NCBI GenBank assembly: GCA_023228125.1
Contig: JALOBT010000013.1
Location: 1-56,396, forward strand
Origin: Candidatus Cloacimonadota bacterium
GTDB lineage: Bacteria > Cloacimonadota > Cloacimonadia > Cloacimonadales > Cloacimonadaceae
Direction of reading: 5' to 3'
DNA length: 56,396 nt
Each line of letters begins with the position of its first letter. Within the stretch, counting starts at the first letter, position 1. The notes below the pieces were generated by a model, which saw only the letters and a program-made list of their open reading frames with translations, ran no database searches and was not told the DNA's origin. Positions 35,693-42,608 of this stretch are shown piece after piece. The position numbers and the translations under genes were made by a program.

Positions 35693-36206
35693 ATTCCTCT
35701 CCACATTGTTTTCATCTAATCAAAGTTTTGGATTTGCCTATCTGTGTCAATGAGAATCTTACGCGGGCCTTCTCATTTCAGATCTTGCAGCAGCCTTCCT
35801 GCATTGCCCAAGCTGAAAAAACCTGGAGATAAGAGGATTTATTCCTAAATTTCCACGACATCTCCACTACAACAAAGGGGGAGGATAGTCTGGGCAGGGA
35901 TGTATCTGAGCTTCGCCTGTTATCATCCTGGGACTACAAGCTGAAAGGCTGGCTTGCTCTTGGAGTTTGTCCACTTGAGCATTACCTTGCTTGTGAATTC
36001 CAGTCTATACCTACCAATGCAAAGATGTCAAAATTCCCCATAATGCCGATCAGACGAATAGCATATAGCGGCTACAAAAGCAAAACACGAAAATGTAGCA
36101 AAATAAATGTGATGATTCAAGACTCCCCGCATATACTAAGCCCAGATCTTTCCATACCAGTGTGCCCAAATTTTTTAATAAACTTTTAACATGAAAAGGA
36201 GTTCTG
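35693..36206. other. Intergenic stretch before the accessory region
   Basis: No gene is visible in these 510 bases between divergent genes. It holds copy 2 of a dispersed repeat (35825-35900) and, at its right end, an AT-rich leader with AAGGAG six bases before ATG 36207. It does not contain a copy of the tRNA-Thr 3' end, which would have marked an integration boundary. Confidence 0.6.
35825..35900. repeat. Dispersed intergenic repeat, copy 2
   Basis: GAGATAAGAGGATTTATTCC, CCACGACATCTCCACTACA, AAAGGGGGAGGATAGTC and GGGCAGGG align with 25095-25171. The identity is about 75% by eye with conserved order and spacing. Both copies have the same orientation relative to the downstream plus-strand operon. 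Confidence 0.7.
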
Positions 36207-36491
36207 ATGATTTACGAATTACGTTCAATAGCCAGTAGCTGTTTTGAGTATGATTGTAAAAGACAGTCAATCAGTCGTGTTAATATTCCCAAAATGCTGA
36301 GCGAGCTTTGTTTCGGCAGGGGTTTATTGATGGTAAATGCCACCTGTAATGGCAGTCCGGTAGTGGCAGATAAGGATGGAAAGAAGTTTGTAGTGACGTG
36401 TTTAAACAAGAGCGGTGCTTGCTGGATTGAAGCCAGAACCATAAATCCCAATGATATCCTAAGTAACAAAGACAGTGGAGGTTCCCTATGA
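36207..36491 (+). CDS. Small paralogous protein A (head of the SPFH block)
   Basis: This 94-aa protein has no named family that I know. It begins MIYELRSI and carries RGLL (38-41), NGSPV (48-52), DKDGKKF (55-61) and W73, all shared in the same order with the proteins at 38894 and 44912(-). The Gly and Asp turns between hydrophobic strands suggest a small beta-barrel of SH3-like size. AAGGAG lies six bases before ATG 36207. It is the first gene of the left block and overlaps the next gene by 4 nt (ATGA), so it is made with the zinc-ribbon and SPFH proteins. Soluble; no signal peptide. Confidence 0.7.
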   Translation: MIYELRSIASSCFEYDCKRQSISRVNIPKMLSELCFGRGLLMVNATCNGSPVVADKDGKKFVVTCLNKSGACWIEARTINPNDILSNKDSGGSL

Positions 36492-37231
36492 GTTATCCTG
36501 TAAAAAGCACTAAAACATTGCCACATCAACATCACCTGCATGCCTGTCAAAACTGTGGTGCAGAAATAGATATTATCTTCGATAAGTGCATCTTCTGCCA
36601 AACGCCATTACCGGCAATAGATTATCAGAGGCTCTCCAATGAAGAAATCATCGCGAATGCCGGTGAGTGGATAGGAAAATCCAAAGGAGAACAGCTCATT
36701 ATTCCCAATCCTCATTACAATGGTGAGGATAGCAATGCATCTCCTACTATTATTTTGCCCATCAATATCGCTATTGGCAATGCTGATAAGTATCTTAACA
36801 TATTGAATTATCGGGCTTTATCCAATCCTGAATTACTTCCTGTGTATCGATCCCTGTCTGCTCAACAAAGGAAAAGGGGGCAGATAAGTACGAATGCAAG
36901 CAATTCTGTATTGGCTGTAGCTTTTTGCGTTACGATAATTGTAGTCTATTGTGGGATTTTTGGAGCAATAAATTATGAAACCAAAATGACAAACAAGGCT
37001 CTAATAAACGAAACAGCACGGTTAGAGACTATTATGAATCAGGTGGATCAGGCGATGATTGAAAAAGACTATAGTAAAGCAGAATACCTGGCAGCCAAGA
37101 TTGACTGGCAACTGGATGATCGCAAACAAAAAGAATCGTGGAAACACACCAGATTGCGGATTATTGATACCATTGGCGTAATGAAAACCAGAAAAAAACA
37201 ACATGGCAAATCTGATGAAGGAGCTTGGTAA
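36488..37231 (+). CDS. Zinc-ribbon protein with one membrane helix
   Basis: This 247-aa protein starts with a zinc ribbon (C20, C23, C34, C37: CQNCG and CIFCQ), then about 100 residues without a recognised domain, a single membrane helix (about 140-163) and a helical C-terminal part (about 165-247). The topology, zinc ribbon in the cytoplasm and one anchor, recalls YdjG-type proteins that pair with SPFH proteins in the PspA-linked ydjFGHI group of Bacillus, but sequence identity cannot be shown here. Its TAA stop shares bases with the SPFH gene's ATG (TAATG). Confidence 0.7.
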   Translation: MSYPVKSTKTLPHQHHLHACQNCGAEIDIIFDKCIFCQTPLPAIDYQRLSNEEIIANAGEWIGKSKGEQLIIPNPHYNGEDSNASPTIILPINIAIGNADKYLNILNYRALSNPELLPVYRSLSAQQRKRGQISTNASNSVLAVAFCVTIIVVYCGIFGAINYETKMTNKALINETARLETIMNQVDQAMIEKDYSKAEYLAAKIDWQLDDRKQKESWKHTRLRIIDTIGVMKTRKKQHGKSDEGAW

Positions 37232-38361
37232 TGGCTATTATTGATGTGGTCAAATGCGATGGCAATTTAACTGACTTAATCTGGAAATCCCCAATTAGCG
37301 ATTTGCGGCTGGGAACTCAATTGATAGTGCGTCCCGGACAGGTAGCGTTCTTTGTGAAAGGTGGGATAATTTATGATGAGTTTAGCGAAGGAACTTATAC
37401 CCTGCATTCAGGCAATATCCCCCTCCTGAACAAGATGATTAACCTTCCTTTTGAAGGTAACTCACCCTTTCAGGCAGAGCTATGGTTCATCAATACCCTT
37501 GTAAAGCTGGATAATAAATGGGGAACTCCCAATGCAATGCTGCTGGAGGATGCGGATTACCACATAGTGGTGCCGGTTCGGGCTTTTGGGCAATTTGGGC
37601 TGAAGGTCAGCAGTCCCCGGGTGTTTTTTACATCTCTTATCGGGACGCTGAAGTCTTTTACCAATAGCGATATCACTTCATATTTTGCAGGAGCTGTAAT
37701 CACACGTGTATCTGATAGCATTGCCGAAAAGCTGGCCTTGGGCAAGATATCTGTTCTCAAAATCCCTGCCCATCTGCTGGAAATATCAGACTTTGTAACC
37801 GGGCACCTACAGGGGCACTTTGATAAGTTTGGTATTGAGCTGGTCAATTTCTTTATCATGTCTATCAATATGCCGCAGAACGACAGCAGTGTCATCGCCC
37901 TCAAGGCTGCTACCGAAAAGCAGATGCTAATCCAAACCGTAGGGAAGGATATTTACAGTTTTGACCGCAGCATGGATGTATTGGAAAAAGCTGCTGCCAA
38001 TGAAGGCAATTCCGGCTCTTTGATGGGGGCAGCAATGGGGCTGGGTATGGGCATGGGAATAGGCCCTGCCTTGGGTAAACAAATGGGACAGTTAGGACTG
38101 CAAATGCAATCCCCAAGTACTCTGAATTCTCTACCGATGCCCATCCAACCCTACTATGTGCATCAAAACAGCCAGCAGTATGGCCCTTTGTCCCTGGAAA
38201 TGATCCAAAGTTATATCCAACAAGGCGCCATCACTGCAAACACCTATCTGTGGAAACCGGGCTTAACAGATTGGCTGCCGGCAAATTCTTTGCCCGAAAT
38301 AAGCGTTTTGTTTGGCACTGCCAGGCAAGTTCCACCCCCTGCCCCAAAGGACTTAGGTTAA
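37231..38361 (+). CDS. SPFH-domain (virion core/YdjI-like) protein with C-terminal GYF_2 domain
   Basis: This 376-aa protein has an SPFH/band-7-like domain (about 25-235) typical of the YdjI 'virion core protein' group: GTQLIVRPGQVAFFVKGG, FSEGTYTLHSGNIPLL, and a helical stretch ending in AATEKQMLIQTVG. A Gly/Met-rich linker (about 258-290) leads to a GYF_2 domain (about 308-357, YYVHQNSQQYGPLSLEMIQSYIQQG, TYLWKPGLTDWLPA), which binds Pro-rich or other peptide tails. ATG 37231 follows AAGGAG. SPFH proteins assemble on membranes as scaffolds. Together with the zinc-ribbon neighbour it looks like a membrane-stress scaffold pair. Confidence 0.82.
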   Translation: MAIIDVVKCDGNLTDLIWKSPISDLRLGTQLIVRPGQVAFFVKGGIIYDEFSEGTYTLHSGNIPLLNKMINLPFEGNSPFQAELWFINTLVKLDNKWGTPNAMLLEDADYHIVVPVRAFGQFGLKVSSPRVFFTSLIGTLKSFTNSDITSYFAGAVITRVSDSIAEKLALGKISVLKIPAHLLEISDFVTGHLQGHFDKFGIELVNFFIMSINMPQNDSSVIALKAATEKQMLIQTVGKDIYSFDRSMDVLEKAAANEGNSGSLMGAAMGLGMGMGIGPALGKQMGQLGLQMQSPSTLNSLPMPIQPYYVHQNSQQYGPLSLEMIQSYIQQGAITANTYLWKPGLTDWLPANSLPEISVLFGTARQVPPPAPKDLG

Positions 38362-38365
38362 AATT

Positions 38366-38710
38366 ATGAAAAAGCTGCTGCTTACTATTTCGCTTACCCT
38401 GCTGGGGATCAATCTGTTTATTGGGCTGATTTTCCCTACTTACAATTGGTTTAATGTGCCCCTGTCTTCCCTCGTTCTGATAAACAACGCTGTTTTGCTA
38501 TATCTAAGCTCGGATAAAAGGCATTCTGATGCCTATCGAATCTCCCTGAGTTTTATCTATTCGTTTATTAATGTGGTACTGTTTATCGCCGCGCAATCTT
38601 CACCCGCTGCTGTATTTAATAACTGGCTACTAATGGCAATGATAGCTGTCTCGGTATGTCAGTGGCTGCTTATAGCTCTGATTAGGTATATGAACAGGCA
38701 TGCTGAATGA
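38366..38710 (+). CDS. Small four-helix membrane protein
   Basis: This 114-aa protein is almost entirely hydrophobic, with four predicted membrane helices (about 4-26, 30-48, 58-78 and 84-106) and short polar loops. No family is recognised. It starts 4 nt after the SPFH gene and closes the first block of the accessory region. It could be the membrane anchor or partner of the SPFH scaffold; this is inferred from position only. Confidence 0.65.
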   Translation: MKKLLLTISLTLLGINLFIGLIFPTYNWFNVPLSSLVLINNAVLLYLSSDKRHSDAYRISLSFIYSFINVVLFIAAQSSPAAVFNNWLLMAMIAVSVCQWLLIALIRYMNRHAE

Positions 38711-38795
38711 CTAAAATGGGAGTTCAGATAGCCATAAAATGTCTGATTGATCCTTGCCAAGATATCTCTTTACAAAATTATGAAGGAGCTATTTT

Positions 38796-38897
38796 ATGAC
38801 ATATTATGATTTCATGTATGAACTTCAAAGAAGTTTATGCTTAAGGCTAAGCGTTTTCAGGCAAGTGATTGGTTTAAATCCGGGAGCGAAAATATGA
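38796..38897 (+). CDS. Tiny ORF (33 aa) coupled to paralog B
   Basis: ATG 38796 is preceded by GAAGGAG at an ideal distance, and the frame ends in TGA at 38895-38897, overlapping the ATG of the next gene (ATGA). The peptide reads MTYYDFMYELQRSLCLRL and goes on for 15 more residues. The MYELQRS at codon 7 resembles the MYELKSI/MIYELRSI start of the paralog family, so this may be a truncated fourth copy. It could also be a leader peptide that couples translation to paralog B. No annotation pipeline limit would normally report it. Confidence 0.5.
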   Translation: MTYYDFMYELQRSLCLRLSVFRQVIGLNPGAKI

Positions 38898-39223
38898 TCT
38901 ATCAGCTTAAAATGGTTGATTTGAAGCGAACCACAAACCGCAAGTTTATTTGTGCCGACGATAGCAGTGGCGTAATCAACGTATTCACCATGCTACATGA
39001 AATCATCGTAGCACGTGGTATGCTTATCCTGGGTTCTTATGGATTAGAAGCTGTATTGGAAGATGCGCTTGGGAACAGGTTTCGTGCCAAATGCAGGGGA
39101 AGAGCTTGTCAACGCTGGATAATTCTGAGGTATAGCAAAACAAAGACGGTTCTACCCATAGATACGATCCCGTCTGTCCTCTCCCTTGATGATTTCCTGC
39201 CCCTCACCGAATCCTTGGGCTAA
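38894..39223 (+). CDS. Small paralogous protein B (head of the ARH block)
   Basis: This 109-aa member of the accessory-region family begins MIYQLKMVDL and carries RGML (41-44), EDALGNRF (56-63) and W75, aligned with proteins A and C. It has a longer C-terminal tail (about 80-109). I chose ATG 38894 because the family N-terminus begins there and GGGAG precedes it; the frame is open to 38837. It leads the second block: a 246-aa protein, a 210-aa protein, the ADP-ribosylglycohydrolase and the phosphatase. It is the most divergent of the three. Confidence 0.65.
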   Translation: MIYQLKMVDLKRTTNRKFICADDSSGVINVFTMLHEIIVARGMLILGSYGLEAVLEDALGNRFRAKCRGRACQRWIILRYSKTKTVLPIDTIPSVLSLDDFLPLTESLG

Positions 39224-39358
39224 GCTTATTATCAAGCAAAAGAAGTATTTGCTTGACCAAAATCTACCCTATAAGTATTTTTGGAATAGAGGTGTTTGGG
39301 TTAGTGGCTTGCTCCATAAACCCGCTCCAGTTTTTAATAAGATAAAAAAGGAGAAACT

Positions 39359-40099
39359 ATGGCAAGAAACTGGCAATGGCTGGATGGACTGACAAAAGAG
39401 GATGTGGCGAATAAGCCAATCCCCTTTAAACAGTTGCTGGAGGATTCCGTTTATTATCCTGCCTGTGGAACGGATGGCGCACCGGTGCAATATCTGCATC
39501 ATTTATGCCGTTCATTTATCTATGTGGATTACAATTATAGCTTGGAACGCCTAAAAAGTGAGATGCTGAACCATGGCTTTATGGGCTATGAAATCTTCGC
39601 GGAACGCTTAGTTAGCGAGCACGAAATCACCCCAAAGAACTTTCGCCCCCACGAATTTCCCAGTAAGGAGGATGGCGATCCCCGTAAGCCCTTTGATGGG
39701 GCTTGGGTGCATCAGCCTTCTTATGCCTACTGGACAATCTGGCAACGCACAGCCGACTTTGGTGAAGAGCATGGCCCCATTCGCTTTTCCCTCTTTAATC
39801 TCTGTGCCGATGGAGTTGCCAGCTTTGATGCGCTGTATTATACATGGGAAACCAAGCCATTGGTTTTCTGTATTATCAGGCCTGGAACCGGCTATGGTCT
39901 TAACTGGACTGACTTTCGGGAACCCGGACAGATCATGCATCGCCTTGCTATGAATAACCCTGTCGGAGCTCCAGAGTATATGCTCATGGAGAAAAGGCTC
40001 AAAAGTGAAGATGATCAAGGCTGTTACTGGCCGGAGTATACCACCGTTGTTGAGGTGTTTGAACATAATCAATTGTTTAGGAGAAAACATGAGCAGTGA
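39359..40099 (+). CDS. Unknown 246-aa protein of the accessory region
   Basis: I do not recognise this protein. It is soluble, rich in aromatic residues, with motifs such as YYPACGTDGAPVQYL and YVDYNYSLE near the N-terminus and FSLFNLCADGVASFDALYY toward the C-terminus. The CG..G and repeated Asp/His/Tyr residues could form an active site, but no catalytic pattern is certain. AAGGAG precedes ATG 39359. The 210-aa gene starts within its last 11 nt. The 134-nt gap to paralog B holds no terminator that I can see. Confidence 0.65.
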   Translation: MARNWQWLDGLTKEDVANKPIPFKQLLEDSVYYPACGTDGAPVQYLHHLCRSFIYVDYNYSLERLKSEMLNHGFMGYEIFAERLVSEHEITPKNFRPHEFPSKEDGDPRKPFDGAWVHQPSYAYWTIWQRTADFGEEHGPIRFSLFNLCADGVASFDALYYTWETKPLVFCIIRPGTGYGLNWTDFREPGQIMHRLAMNNPVGAPEYMLMEKRLKSEDDQGCYWPEYTTVVEVFEHNQLFRRKHEQ

Positions 40100-40721
40100 A
40101 TTAACTAAGAATGATGGCATCAAGTTTTTTGCAAGAATTACTTTTGGAAGTGCTGATTTTGAGAACTATATACACCTCTGTGTAAATAGGGCATATGGTG
40201 ATTTAGCAAGAACTATCCATGGGATTGGAGACTTGTTAGATGATGAAAGAGCAAATCTTCGCAATTATGCTGAATCAACTATATCTGAATTCGTAACATA
40301 TATACTAACTAATATCCTCAAGGAAGATGAATTTGATAAACTTCATAGAGAAGTTTCCGACAAGCTCGTCACTAATTATAGAGGAGAACATGCTAATATT
40401 CAATTTCATACTGGAACAGCACAGAAATGGATAAATATGACTTTGAAGTATCTCTACATGTTGTATCTTACAGATCTTATCTCTTTGAATGACTCCGAAG
40501 AGAAATGCCTTAAGAACAACTATGCGTTTTTTCATCTACCAATTGATGCTATCGTCAGAACTGATGATAGTATAAATCAAGCCTACATACGCTTTATAGG
40601 CTTAAATACTAGTTGGAGTAGGATTCGCGAGTATAACAGATATCTTGCTTTTCAAAAAGAAATACGATCAATGGGAGTTGTTCCATTAGATTATGAATTC
40701 AATATTTGGCTGAATGGATAG
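40089..40721 (+). CDS. Unknown 210-aa protein, AT-rich gene
   Basis: This protein is helical and soluble. Its central GTAQKWINMTLKYLYMLYL followed by FHLPIDAIV resembles a pattern I recall from uncharacterised bacterial proteins of the form A-Q-K-x-x-N-x-x-L-K-Y-L-x-x-L then H-x-P-I/L-D, with no known function. ATG 40089 follows AGGAG and lies 11 nt inside the previous gene; a longer frame from 40005 lies mostly within that gene. The gene is clearly richer in A and T than its neighbours, with AGA/ATA/TTA codons, which suggests separate acquisition. Confidence 0.65.
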   Translation: MSSELTKNDGIKFFARITFGSADFENYIHLCVNRAYGDLARTIHGIGDLLDDERANLRNYAESTISEFVTYILTNILKEDEFDKLHREVSDKLVTNYRGEHANIQFHTGTAQKWINMTLKYLYMLYLTDLISLNDSEEKCLKNNYAFFHLPIDAIVRTDDSINQAYIRFIGLNTSWSRIREYNRYLAFQKEIRSMGVVPLDYEFNIWLNG

Positions 40722-40764
40722 ATCAAGATTTTATGAACTGATTAATTAAATGGAGGATAAACAT

Positions 40765-41826
40765 ATGATACTACAAGATACAGTTTCGAAAATAGTCTAT
40801 GGCGTCGCAATCGGCGACGCCATAGGTTTCCCATACCAGTTTGTGGGTCGGCAAACACGTAAGCTACAGCCGGTAATAGACATGGGCATCAGCCAGGGCT
40901 TGGATGGCAAGCACTATAAAGTGGATGAGAGCCTGATGGGTTTATGGTCGGATGATGCGTCACTTACCCTGTGTCTGGCAGAAAGCCTGGCACAAGGCTA
41001 TGATTTGCAGGATATGTCCAGTCGTTTTGTCCGCTGGCTGGAGGATGGCTATTTAAGTGCACAGGATGACGCTTTCGATATCGGGCATCAGACCTGGAAA
41101 GCAATAGCAGAGCTAAAAAAGATACTAAGCAAGGGAGATTTGCAGCTTCTGGGGCAGCGGATGCATAGGCCAAGCCTTACTGCCAATGGCAATGGGGCTT
41201 TGATGCGGATTTTGCCCTTGGTATGCTACATTTACCATAAGCCCGTTGCTGAGCAATTCCAAATCGTGCAGGAAGTTAGTGCTTTGACGCATCCACATAT
41301 CCGCAGTGTGCTCTGCTGTTTTCTGTATTTGCGGATAGCGGAAAGGCTGATTGATCAAGTGGGTTTAGCGGAAGCGGTGAGAGAAAGCCAGAAGGAAGTG
41401 AAAGACTTCATCGAAAGTGAGCTTAGCAATGGGCTGGATTCCCAGCAGGCCCGCATAGCCACACCCCAGCACCACAAGCCCTTAGACTCTGAAGACCAAA
41501 AACAGCTCTACCGCTTGCTTAATAATGATATGGACCAGGGCTCTACTGATCCTGATGCCTGGGATCAGGACGATTATATCCGTTCCGATGGCTATTTGAT
41601 CAGCTGTCTGGAGGCAGCATTATGGTGTTTGCTGAATAGCAGCAACTACAAGGAAACGATGCTGAAGGCCGTGAATCTGGGAGATGATACAGATACAGTG
41701 GCGGCCATTGCGGGTGGCTTGGCGGCCTTGTATTACGGCTATGACAGCATCCCCCAAGAGTGGATCAGAAGTTTGAAAAAGCCGGAGATATTTGAGCGGA
41801 TCATTAAGCTATACGAGGAGATCTAA
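40765..41826 (+). CDS. ADP-ribosylglycohydrolase (DraG/ARH family)
   Basis: This 353-aa protein has the ARH signature throughout: GVAIGDAIGFP (GDAIG 17-21), WSDDASLTLCLAESL (first Asp pair, 63-64), NGNGALMRILP and the C-terminal NLGDDTDTVAAIAGGLA (DDTDT 307-311). These acids bind the two Mg ions that remove ADP-ribose from proteins, nucleic acids or small molecules. All metal ligands appear intact. GGAGG lies eight bases before ATG 40765; an in-frame ATG at 40750 would precede that site. The phosphatase gene follows after one base. Confidence 0.9.
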   Translation: MILQDTVSKIVYGVAIGDAIGFPYQFVGRQTRKLQPVIDMGISQGLDGKHYKVDESLMGLWSDDASLTLCLAESLAQGYDLQDMSSRFVRWLEDGYLSAQDDAFDIGHQTWKAIAELKKILSKGDLQLLGQRMHRPSLTANGNGALMRILPLVCYIYHKPVAEQFQIVQEVSALTHPHIRSVLCCFLYLRIAERLIDQVGLAEAVRESQKEVKDFIESELSNGLDSQQARIATPQHHKPLDSEDQKQLYRLLNNDMDQGSTDPDAWDQDDYIRSDGYLISCLEAALWCLLNSSNYKETMLKAVNLGDDTDTVAAIAGGLAALYYGYDSIPQEWIRSLKKPEIFERIIKLYEEI

Positions 41827-41827
41827 T

Positions 41828-42361
41828 ATGCAAAAGTCCTTCCCACGATCCTATTGGGTGCGGGAGTTTGACTTTCTGGCAGGCTACACTCCTGCAGATG
41901 GGAATCATCAGATAATGGAAGAGAAACTAAGGTCATTAGTTAAGGCAGGCATCTGCACCATTATCAATCTTATGGAGCCAGACGAAGTTGACTATACCGG
42001 AGGCTTGTTTGAACAGTACGAACAGCCCTTAAGGGAGATTGCCAAGGCACAAAATCGGGAGATTGCTTATCATAATATCCCCATTGTGGATAGGAACATC
42101 CCCACCAAAGAAACCATGCGCCGGATTCTGCATGCGATCAACGCCTCATTACGCCAGGGCAAACTGGTTTATGTGCACTGTTGGGGTGGTAAAGGCAGGA
42201 CCGGAACCGTAGTGGGCTGTTGGCTGGTGGATAGCGGAATTGCAGACGGGAAAACGGCTTTAAAGATGATCCAGGACTTACGCAAAGATGATCCCAAGCG
42301 CGATGATCCTTCTCCGGAAACCGGTGATCAGGAGAGTTTTGTGCTAAACTGGATTGGGTGA
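41828..42361 (+). CDS. Dual-specificity/tyrosine phosphatase-like protein
   Basis: This 177-aa protein has the Cys phosphatase signature HCWGGKGRTG (C118, R124, CX5R) and a plausible general acid D88 in the loop NIPIVDRNIPT. The N-terminal part (INLMEPDEVDYTGG) fits the compact DSP fold. Such enzymes act on phosphotyrosine, phosphoserine or small phosphates. Immediate coupling to the ADP-ribosylglycohydrolase suggests that the two act on related modifications, for example ADP-ribose phosphates. AGGAG (41815-41820) precedes ATG 41828. Last gene of the block. Confidence 0.85.
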   Translation: MQKSFPRSYWVREFDFLAGYTPADGNHQIMEEKLRSLVKAGICTIINLMEPDEVDYTGGLFEQYEQPLREIAKAQNREIAYHNIPIVDRNIPTKETMRRILHAINASLRQGKLVYVHCWGGKGRTGTVVGCWLVDSGIADGKTALKMIQDLRKDDPKRDDPSPETGDQESFVLNWIG

Positions 42362-42541
42362 AGTCCAAACAGGCGTATAAATCTCAGTAAATGAATAGTT
42401 TGATAACTCCAGCTTCTGTAAGGCTGTAACCCTGCAATATAGTATACCGATGCTACGCGCATTTTGCCATAATCTGATGAATCTTGGCTGGAAGAAATAT
42501 CCGCAGTAAGGAAAGCAGATATATAATAGCATTGCCAGCAG

Positions 42542-42563
42542 AAGGGGGATCAGTATCCCCCTT
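42542..42563. terminator. Hairpin between the convergent blocks
   Basis: AAGGGGGAT (42542-42550) and ATCCCCCTT (42555-42563) form a perfect 9-bp stem with a 4-nt loop, between the phosphatase and the AAA+ gene, which converge. There is no T-run on either side, so the role as a transcription barrier is likely but unproven. Confidence 0.5.
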
Positions 42564-42608
42564 ACTCAGGCAGTATCTGCATTCTATGCTATATGCATCG
42601 ACAGCTTC

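Noticed and set aside
35700..36206. attL copy of the tRNA-Thr 3' end marking an island boundary
   Set aside because: I looked for the T-arm and acceptor words (GTTCGA, CCCCCATTTAGC and complements) and found none; no integrase either.
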